Below the pieces are notes generated by a model. The model saw only the letters and a program-made list of their open reading frames with translations. It was not told where the DNA came from and ran no database searches. Made by a program: the position numbers and the translations under genes. A stretch of DNA of 64,000 nucleotides from UTCHB3 sp964531325. Lineage in GTDB: Bacteria > Bacteroidota > Ignavibacteria > Ignavibacteriales > Ignavibacteriaceae. Numbering within the stretch: the stretch's first letter is position 1; each line of letters begins with the position of its first letter. The DNA lies in contig CAZHCW010000001.1 of assembly GCA_964531325.1 (NCBI GenBank), positions 62,001-126,000 on the forward strand. Direction: 5' to 3'. Below are positions 51,585-58,528 of the stretch, in pieces.

Positions 51585-53255
51585 TTATTTTTTCTCGTTC
51601 ACTCTCTTTTTTTCAACTACGCCAAGAATCCACAGTAAAACGGCAAAAAGAGAAAAACCGTAGCAAATATACGGAAAAACAGAAGAAGTTTTCACAAACA
51701 CAGTTTCACCACTTTTCAGTGGAACATCAACTACCAATACTGCTGATTCATACATCTTTGTTGATGAAACGGTTTTACCTTCCGGGGTGATAAGACAGGA
51801 AATCCCGCCGTTTGCTGCTCTTACCACAGCTCTGTTATTCTCGATTGCCCGTAAAGCCGAAAATTCTTTGTGTTGATAAGGTCCTGAAGTGTTGCCATAC
51901 CAACTGTCGTTGGTTATCACTGTGAAAAATTCTGCCCCCCGGTTTGTAAGTTCAGATGCATAATAAGGAAATACAGATTCAAAACAAACCAATGCCCCTA
52001 TTTTTACTTCCCGTTCTGTAAGTGAAGTTTTTAGAACAGCTTTAAATACTGTTGTATCCTGCCCTATGTTCCAACTGCTTATCCCCACTCCCCATTTAAG
52101 AAGTTCTCCAAGAATTGGAATTTGATCGATATATGGTGTTCGCTCACCAAATGGTACCAACTTTACTTTACCATATTGTTGAATCACCCTGTCACCTGGA
52201 GTGAAAAGAAGGACAGAATTATATGAACCATATTTGATTTTTGAGTCAGGAAAAGTTTTTGCATCCGGTGGCAAGTGATCACTCGATTGAAAAATCTTCA
52301 TGTGAGGCATACCGGTCATTAGATGCACATCCAAACTGTCAACAAAATTGTGTATCCTTAAAACCTGATCATCATATTGGCCATTTAGCAGATAAACCGG
52401 CAGCGCTGTCTCGGGCCACATCACAATCCGGGCTCCGTCTTTTACAGCCTTCCGAGTGAGATCAAAGTAGTTATCAACTATCTCATCAAGGTTACCACCT
52501 GCCCACTTTTTATAAGGATCGAGGTTTGGCTGGATCAATCCCACTTTAACAGTCTCTTTTGGAAGAGTGTTCTCACCTGAGAATATTCCGTATAACAATG
52601 GAATTAAAAGAAAGGGATATAAAAGTCGAACTGAAAATCTGTCAACCTGCTTCTCCACTTTCCACTTTGTCCACAGTCTAAAAATTAGAATATTGATAAA
52701 GAGTAAAACAACCGTCATCCCGAGTGGACCAATTATATTTGCAATCTTAAAAAAGATTGGGAAGTTTGCCATAGTGTTCGATAGAGTAATCCACGGGAAA
52801 TTCAAATCAATATTCATATAAAAATATTCGTATGAAGCCCAGAAGAAAGGCAAAAACCAGATTGCATTTTGTTTCCCGATTTTTTCGAATCTTGATATCC
52901 CATAATAAAGTGTGGTGGGGATGATAAAAAAGATCGGATTTGCGAAGATTACCAATACCCCGCCAATCATAAGGAATGGATCTTTTGCAACCGTATATGC
53001 TCCAACCCAATAAAGCGAAATTATACCTGTAACAAATCCATAAAAATATGCCGCCCTGTTAAGATCAATCAGTTTTTCCCGTCTGTTTAAAACCATAAGT
53101 AAAGGAACCAGAGCAAAAAATGCTGTAACAGGGAAAGGTATTGGAGGAAATGCAAATCCTGTGAGCACGCCTGCAAGAATCAAAAGAAATCTGTCGTTCC
53201 TTAACGCCAACTTCTCATCAGGAGTTTTAGGTATGGTTTTAAAAAGTTTAATCAT
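51585..53255 (-). CDS. lnt: Apolipoprotein N-acyltransferase
   Basis: Lnt adds the third acyl chain to lipoproteins in the inner membrane. The 556-aa length is normal. About seven TM helices flank a periplasmic nitrilase-like domain with the triad: Glu in MWPETALPVYL, Lys in YGKVKLVPFGE, and Cys in ALVCFESVFP. It ends with a last TM helix and a basic tail. It leads an operon that goes on with a lipoprotein, an M48 protease, a LEA2-like protein and the FHA-ABC transporter. Confidence 0.96.
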   Translation of the reverse strand: MIKLFKTIPKTPDEKLALRNDRFLLILAGVLTGFAFPPIPFPVTAFFALVPLLMVLNRREKLIDLNRAAYFYGFVTGIISLYWVGAYTVAKDPFLMIGGVLVIFANPIFFIIPTTLYYGISRFEKIGKQNAIWFLPFFWASYEYFYMNIDLNFPWITLSNTMANFPIFFKIANIIGPLGMTVVLLFINILIFRLWTKWKVEKQVDRFSVRLLYPFLLIPLLYGIFSGENTLPKETVKVGLIQPNLDPYKKWAGGNLDEIVDNYFDLTRKAVKDGARIVMWPETALPVYLLNGQYDDQVLRIHNFVDSLDVHLMTGMPHMKIFQSSDHLPPDAKTFPDSKIKYGSYNSVLLFTPGDRVIQQYGKVKLVPFGERTPYIDQIPILGELLKWGVGISSWNIGQDTTVFKAVLKTSLTEREVKIGALVCFESVFPYYASELTNRGAEFFTVITNDSWYGNTSGPYQHKEFSALRAIENNRAVVRAANGGISCLITPEGKTVSSTKMYESAVLVVDVPLKSGETVFVKTSSVFPYICYGFSLFAVLLWILGVVEKKRVNEKK

Positions 53256-53274
53256 TTTAAATCGGTTTTAAGAA

Positions 53275-53552
53275 ATTTAGTACTTGAGAACTTGAGAACT
53301 TGAGTAATTTAGAACTTGAGAACTTGAGAACTTGAGAACTTGAGTACTTGAGTACTTGAGAACTTGAGTACTTGAGAACTTGAGTAATTTAGAACTTGAG
53401 AACTTGAGTACTTGAAAACTTGAGTACTTGAGAACTTGAGAACTTGAGAACTTGAGAACTTGAGTACTTGAGTACTTGAAAACCTGAGAACTTGAGTAAT
53501 TAAGCATTTGAATTCTGAAGTTCTGAGGTTCTAAAGTTCTAAAGTTCTAAAG
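53275..53552. repeat. Large 8-bp tandem array between lnt and ispF
   Basis: About 28 units of AACTTGAG/TACTTGAG/AATTTAG type run from 53275 to about 53510. They are followed by units of opposite sense (AGTTCTGA, GGTTCTAA, AGTTCTAA) up to 53552. The ispF stop codon TAG (minus strand, 53547-53549) is inside the last unit. The array can pair with itself. A 76-codon open frame on the minus strand through it is only the repeat being read (SSSQVLKY-type repeats) and is not annotated. Confidence 0.95.
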
Positions 53553-54026
53553 TCTCTGCAGTAACACCACAGCATACGCAACAGCCCCTTCACTTCTGCC
53601 AATAAAACCAAGTTTCTCCGATGTTGTTGCTTTTATGGAAATATCATCTTCGCTACAGGCAAGAATGTCAGAAATGGTTTTTTTCATCATGGGAATAAAA
53701 GGAGCAATTTTGGGTTCTTCGAGTACGACAACCGAGTCACAATTTACAACTCCATATCCTTTCGATCTGATAAGTTCAATCGCTTTTTGCAGGAGCAATT
53801 TGCTGTCGATATCTTTATAATCGTTGTCTGTGTCAGGGAAGTGTTTCCCAATATCTCCAAGTGAAAGTGCACCGAGCATTGCGTCCATAATTGCATGGAG
53901 CAAAACATCTGCATCCGAGTGTCCTTTAAGTCCCTTTTCCGAAGGAATTTCCACTCCGCCGAGAAAAAGTTTTCTCCCCTCAACGAGTTGATGGACATCA
54001 TATCCGTTTCCAATTCTAAATGTCAA
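53547..54026 (-). CDS. ispF: IspF, 2-C-methyl-D-erythritol 2,4-cyclodiphosphate synthase
   Basis: IspF makes MEcPP in the non-mevalonate isoprenoid pathway. The 159-aa protein has the zinc ligands in GYDVHQL (Asp, His) and the second His in GHSDADVLLHAIMDA. It ends with KATTSEKLGFIGRSEGAVA. It overlaps the acylphosphatase gene by 4 bp (ATGA). Other pathway genes are not in the window. Its 3' end lies in a repeat array. Confidence 0.97.
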   Translation of the reverse strand: MTFRIGNGYDVHQLVEGRKLFLGGVEIPSEKGLKGHSDADVLLHAIMDAMLGALSLGDIGKHFPDTDNDYKDIDSKLLLQKAIELIRSKGYGVVNCDSVVVLEEPKIAPFIPMMKKTISDILACSEDDISIKATTSEKLGFIGRSEGAVAYAVVLLQRL

Positions 54027-54298
54027 TGTCTTATCTCAAATTTTGTGAATTCATTTTTTAAACTGTCTTTATTAATTTTGACTGATGTAACCCTCGAACG
54101 GGAGGGTCCAATCTTTGCCTTTTCATAAATTATCCCGATCTGCCATTCTTCTCCTTCGGCTACAATCTCCACTTCGCCTGACCATAAATTTTTAACATAG
54201 CCTGTTACGCCTGCCTCCACAGCTTCACGAAAAATAAAATACCTGAAGCCTACCCCCTGAACAAATCCGGAAACAACCATGTGAGCTCTAATCTTCAA
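54023..54298 (-). CDS. acyP: Acylphosphatase
   Basis: The 91-aa enzyme hydrolyses acyl phosphates. Motif VSGFVQGVGFRYFIFREA has the phosphate-binding loop with the catalytic Arg. The catalytic Asn is in GYVKNLWSGEVEIVAEGE. It overlaps both neighbours by a few bases, so it is translationally coupled in the operon with ispF and the EamA transporter. Confidence 0.95.
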   Translation of the reverse strand: MKIRAHMVVSGFVQGVGFRYFIFREAVEAGVTGYVKNLWSGEVEIVAEGEEWQIGIIYEKAKIGPSRSRVTSVKINKDSLKNEFTKFEIRH

Positions 54299-55214
54299 CC
54301 GTTACTTCCTTTCTGAACACTTCGGTTATTATTAAGCCGGTGAAGATTATGGCTGCTCCGATAAAGCCAAGAGTGGTAAATCGTTCATCCAACAGGATAT
54401 ATGCTATTAGTGCAGCAAATATCGGTTCGAAAGAGTAAAGTATTGCAGCTTTTACAGGGGGAACTTCTTTTTGATATTTAGTCATCATCGTTATGTTAAA
54501 CAAAGTCGCAAAAAATATGGTGTAGATAAATGCAAAGATTAATTCGTTATTTAACTTAAACATAATCCGTTCAACACCTGTAAAATGGAAAACGGGCATC
54601 AAGATGAGGGCTGCCACTGTCGTAAATGCAAGTTGTGAAAAAGTTGCATATAAATAGTTGTTCCGTTTTGTAACAACATCGAGATATACGATGTAGATAC
54701 TGAATGACATCGCACAAATGAGAGTAAGGAAATCACCAAAATTAAATGTGCTGCCAAGTTCAGAGAGAACTGAAACCACATCACCATCACCGCTTGAAAG
54801 AAGTAATATCCCCACCCCGGCAATTCCAATTCCTATCGTGTTAACCAGTGTAGGTAATTTTTTCATTATCAACATCTGGGCAATTGGTGTAAATATAACA
54901 AATGTTCCGGTTATAAAAGCTGATTTTGAGGCTGTTGTATATTGTAACCCCACAGTCTGGAGTATAAATCCGGAAAAAAACCACCATCCAATTAGCAGTC
55001 CATCGAGAATCTGTTTTTTATTGAGTCCCTTAAAATGTTTATAAACAAATGGAAAAAGTATAAGTGCTGCGATACCAAATCTTATACTTACAAACACAAG
55101 GGGAGAGGCATAATCGAGCGCACCTTTTATTAGCGAAAATGTACCTCCCCAAATCGCAGTTAACAGAATAAGAATTAATTCTGCCTTAAATTCCATCAAT
55201 CTTGAACGATTCAT
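54288..55214 (-). CDS. EamA/DMT-family transporter
   Basis: The 308-aa protein has ten TM helices in two EamA repeats (about 9-140 and 155-295). Signatures are LILLTAIWGGTFSLIK, the FVSIRFGIAALIL segment, and EPIFAALIAYILLDERFT near the end. Family members export small metabolites such as amino acids or nucleotides; the substrate is unknown. An alternative start is Met7. It overlaps acyP by 11 bp and follows era by 5 bp. Confidence 0.92.
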   Translation of the reverse strand: MNRSRLMEFKAELILILLTAIWGGTFSLIKGALDYASPLVFVSIRFGIAALILFPFVYKHFKGLNKKQILDGLLIGWWFFSGFILQTVGLQYTTASKSAFITGTFVIFTPIAQMLIMKKLPTLVNTIGIGIAGVGILLLSSGDGDVVSVLSELGSTFNFGDFLTLICAMSFSIYIVYLDVVTKRNNYLYATFSQLAFTTVAALILMPVFHFTGVERIMFKLNNELIFAFIYTIFFATLFNITMMTKYQKEVPPVKAAILYSFEPIFAALIAYILLDERFTTLGFIGAAIIFTGLIITEVFRKEVTVED

Positions 55215-55219
55215 TCCTG

Positions 55220-56167
55220 CTATTGATCCACTTCGTCGTGAGAATAACCAAAGTGCCTTAACAGTCTGTCATCACTACGCCAGTTGGGTCTCACCTTAAC
55301 TCTGATATCGAGGTAAACTTCCCTGCCCAGAAATGATTCGATAGCAGTTCTCGCTTTTTCACCGAGTGTTTTAATCATCGATCCCCGTTTCCCGATAATA
55401 ATTCCAATCTGAGAATCGCGCTCAACATAGATCATTGCGGCTATAAAATCTTTTCTTCCCTCCCTTTCCTTAAAATCATCAATTACCACTTCACAACTAT
55501 AAGGCACTTCTTTTTCATATAATTCGAGGATTGTCTCTCTGATTATCTCCGAAACAAAAAATCTTTCGTTTTCATCGGAGAGGTCGTCTTCGGGATAATA
55601 TTTTGGATGTTCAGGCAGATTTTCTATAAAAAAATCTTTGATTATTTCAAGATTCACTTTTGCAAGTGCCGAAATTGGGATGACCTTGTCAAATTTTTTC
55701 ATTTCCTCAAAATACTCAATACTCGTTATCGTTTTCTGTTCGTCGATATCAATTTTGTTTATACAAGCAATCTTGGGGACATTTTGTTTTTTCACAAGTT
55801 TTAATATCTGACCAATTGCAGAATCTTCTTCAGAATGTGGGGGTGCCTGTGCATCGTGTAACCAGACAATTATATCGGCATCCTGCAACGAAATATTCAC
55901 ATATTCCATCATCTTTTCCTGAAGTTTATACTTCGGTTCCAGGATACCCGGTGTGTCAAGAAAGATAATCTGATAATCTTCTCCTGAGAGAATACCAAGC
56001 ACCCGTTTCCTGGTGGTTTGGGGTTTTGAAGTAATAATCGAAATTTTCTCACCAAGCAGAGCATTCATTAGTGTACTTTTCCCTGCGTTTGGGGCTCCAA
56101 GAATCGTAACATATCCGGCTTTGGTTGTCATGACATCACTTCCTTTCTCGTTTTCCATGCTGCTCAT
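55220..56167 (-). CDS. era: GTPase Era
   Basis: Era is the essential GTPase that binds the 3' end of 16S rRNA in 30S assembly. The 315-aa protein has G1 GAPNAGKST, G3 DTPG, and NKID (G4). The C-terminal KH domain has GIIIGKRGSMIKTLGEKAR. It ends with a short acidic tail. The first 13 residues (MSSMENEKGSDVM) may be extra, and Met13 is a possible start. It is 4 bp downstream of the NCS2 permease gene. Confidence 0.97.
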   Translation of the reverse strand: MSSMENEKGSDVMTTKAGYVTILGAPNAGKSTLMNALLGEKISIITSKPQTTRKRVLGILSGEDYQIIFLDTPGILEPKYKLQEKMMEYVNISLQDADIIVWLHDAQAPPHSEEDSAIGQILKLVKKQNVPKIACINKIDIDEQKTITSIEYFEEMKKFDKVIPISALAKVNLEIIKDFFIENLPEHPKYYPEDDLSDENERFFVSEIIRETILELYEKEVPYSCEVVIDDFKEREGRKDFIAAMIYVERDSQIGIIIGKRGSMIKTLGEKARTAIESFLGREVYLDIRVKVRPNWRSDDRLLRHFGYSHDEVDQ

Positions 56168-56171
56168 CTCG

Positions 56172-57476
56172 TCAGTAGGGGTAAATTATGAACAATATCA
56201 TTGAAATTATACCCAATACCCACATTCCGACCGATATATCCGAACTCCTGCGGGCAGCAAGTTTAAATATGATGTAAACTATAAATCCACCTGTCATTCC
56301 AATACCGATATTATAACTAAAAGCCATAAGAACTATAGTAACAAAAACGGGTACCGCTTCACTAAGGTCGGTAAAATCGAGTTGGCTCACCATCCCGATC
56401 ATTAACAACCCTACTACCATAAGAGCCGGTGAATAAGCATACGCAGGAATTGCTGAAATAAAAGGCGACAGGAAAAGGGTGAGTAGAAACATGATTGAAG
56501 TGACAACAGCTGTTAGTCCTGTCTTTCCACCCGCTTCAATTCCGGTTGCTGAATCTATGTAAGTTCCTGCAGTTGTTGTTCCCAAAAGGCCTGCAACTGT
56601 GGTAGCAATCGCATCGCTAAGCATCGGCTTTTCAACTTCAGGAAGTTCTCCTTTTTCATTCAGGAATTTTCCCACCATCGAAAGTGCCATTAAGGTTCCA
56701 ATGGTATCAACGATATCCATTACAACAATCGTTAAAATTACGGAAGCAAAACTCCATTGTAGAGCTCCCACCAGATCAAACTGCCAAAAAATTGGCGAAA
56801 TATCGGGTGGAAGGCTGACCCATTCACCCGGCAGTTCTGCAAGTCCGCTAACAAAACCAACAAAAGTAATTGAGAGTATCCCAAGCAGGATTGCTCCTTT
56901 CACCTTTTTCATCATCAAAAGTGCCATGACGATAAACCCAAGAATCGCCATCAAAACTTCGGGCTCATTAAAATGACCTATCCTCACGGGAGGATTCTCA
57001 GCTCCGATAATTATCCCTGATTTAACCAAACCAATAAAAGTGAGGAAAAGACCAATCCCAACTGTGCAGGCTATTTTTAAGGATTGAGGGATCGATTTCG
57101 ACAACCATCCCCGGAATCCCGTGATCGTTGCAAAAATCAAAATTATTCCACTTATCAGGATTGCACCAATGGCAGTTTGCCACGAATGTCCCATTATTTT
57201 AACTACAGTAAAGGCAATAAAGGCATTCATTCCCATATAGGGAGCAATAGCAAAGGGTCTTTTTGCATATACACCCGTAAGAAATGTTCCAACAAAAGCC
57301 ACCAAAATGGTTGCAACCATGGTGGGGGCTTCGGGGATACCTGCGACGGCGAGCACCTTCGGGTTCACTATGATAATATAAGAAATGGTAAAGAAGGTGG
57401 TTAGACCCGCAAGAATCTCCGTTTTAATAGTTGATCCGTGCTTTTCCAATTCAAAGAACGACGATATAAATTTCAT
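56172..57476 (-). CDS. NCS2 family purine permease (AzgA/GhxP-like)
   Basis: The 434-aa permease has about 14 TM segments. Motifs are the start FFELEKHGSTIKTEILAGLTTF, which is the AzgA-type, followed by YIIIVNPKVLAVAG, and later SATGIEAGGKTGLTAVV. AzgA-type carriers take up adenine, guanine or hypoxanthine with protons. The 44-bp gap upstream is too short for a purine riboswitch. It is in one operon direction with era. Confidence 0.93.
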   Translation of the reverse strand: MKFISSFFELEKHGSTIKTEILAGLTTFFTISYIIIVNPKVLAVAGIPEAPTMVATILVAFVGTFLTGVYAKRPFAIAPYMGMNAFIAFTVVKIMGHSWQTAIGAILISGIILIFATITGFRGWLSKSIPQSLKIACTVGIGLFLTFIGLVKSGIIIGAENPPVRIGHFNEPEVLMAILGFIVMALLMMKKVKGAILLGILSITFVGFVSGLAELPGEWVSLPPDISPIFWQFDLVGALQWSFASVILTIVVMDIVDTIGTLMALSMVGKFLNEKGELPEVEKPMLSDAIATTVAGLLGTTTAGTYIDSATGIEAGGKTGLTAVVTSIMFLLTLFLSPFISAIPAYAYSPALMVVGLLMIGMVSQLDFTDLSEAVPVFVTIVLMAFSYNIGIGMTGGFIVYIIFKLAARRSSDISVGMWVLGIISMILFIIYPY

Positions 57477-57520
57477 ATTCAGGTTGTCAGCAATAATTGA
57501 GTAGATAGTTTATTGAAGTA

Positions 57521-58465
57521 TCAGTCATTAAAAAATTTACTGATAACTTCTTCCGCCTCTGTTTCGTTTAGCAGTAATATTCTGGAAATTTCTTTTGCTT
57601 TTTTTCTTACTCTGTCACGATCATCAATACTTAAAGAAAGGTGTTCCAGATATTTAACCAGAACAAACTTTCCTGCTGTTTCACAGATATTCATAACCAG
57701 AAGTTCATCCATTCCGAGATCACTACCAAGTTTCATAATAAAATCGGCTTCCCTGCGATCAAGTTCCCTGTCAGTTAAAGCGATAGCCCACGCACACAAA
57801 ACAGTAGCTTTCTTAAATTCAAATCTTTTAATTGATTCACATTCTTCTTTAGATATCCCATTGGGTAAAGAAATTTCACTAATGTCATGGGGAACGGGAA
57901 AAACAAAATCGAACAGAAACAGTTTTTCTATTTCCTTTAATGTTTCATCAGCTCCGGCAACAAGCAGAAGGACTTTACTAAAAAATTCTTTTTCAACATC
58001 ATTTTCAGGCTTTCCTTCACGCAAGATTTTTTCAAATCCATATTCTTTCCTCATACTTGATTGGAGCGCAAACCACGAACCGGTTGTGTCATCCCAGGCA
58101 AAATGAGAACTTATCGAAAGAAAAGCCCGCACAATTCCGGCGTTAATTGCCTCTTCATTGTGAGTGTGTACTTCGTCTTTTAATATCGCTTTTGTATCAA
58201 AAAACTTTTCATCATCAAACAATCTACTGCCAAATTTACCGTTGATTACTTTTTGAAAAAGCCGTGTAATCGAATGTCTGATGTTGTTAAAGGCACTCTC
58301 CTCACTCCCCCGAAAAACAGGTTCGTTAATCGTTAATGGGATGTGAGTCATTGATGCAAATTTTTGCCCCGTTTGTGGACACTTAAACACACATAAAATT
58401 AAATCTCCATCCAGGGTGTAACTTTGTAAGAGCGGTTTAACATTATTAAAATTGGCGGTTTCCAA
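57521..58465 (-). CDS. TerB-like domain protein of unknown function
   Basis: I place the start at the TTG at 58465, which has GGAG 7 bp before it; an upstream TTG at 58492 is possible. The 314-aa product has no signal peptide. The C-terminal part (about 195-300) with VLCAWAIALTDRELDRREAD followed by FIMKLGSDLGM resembles the all-helical TerB/DjlA-N fold. The N-terminal part is not recognised. It is 44 bp upstream of the NCS2 gene. The role is unknown. Confidence 0.72.
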   Translation of the reverse strand: METANFNNVKPLLQSYTLDGDLILCVFKCPQTGQKFASMTHIPLTINEPVFRGSEESAFNNIRHSITRLFQKVINGKFGSRLFDDEKFFDTKAILKDEVHTHNEEAINAGIVRAFLSISSHFAWDDTTGSWFALQSSMRKEYGFEKILREGKPENDVEKEFFSKVLLLVAGADETLKEIEKLFLFDFVFPVPHDISEISLPNGISKEECESIKRFEFKKATVLCAWAIALTDRELDRREADFIMKLGSDLGMDELLVMNICETAGKFVLVKYLEHLSLSIDDRDRVRKKAKEISRILLLNETEAEEVISKFFND

Positions 58466-58528
58466 GACATTTCTCCAAGAATTCAAAATCAACTAAACAA
58501 ATATTTGAAAAAATAATGGGATTATCAA

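Noticed and set aside
53277..53507. 76-codon open frame on the minus strand (SSSQVLKY-type repeats)
   Set aside because: It is only the 8-bp tandem array read as codons; no ribosome site and no non-repeat sequence.
53275..53552. CRISPR array
   Set aside because: The repeat is only 8 bp long without spacers; no cas genes are in the window.
57477..57520. Purine riboswitch before the NCS2 permease
   Set aside because: The gap is only 44 bp, too short for the aptamer.
57513..58106. 197-codon plus-strand frame
   Set aside because: It lies fully antisense to the TerB-like gene, with low-complexity Ser/Leu composition typical of a shadow.
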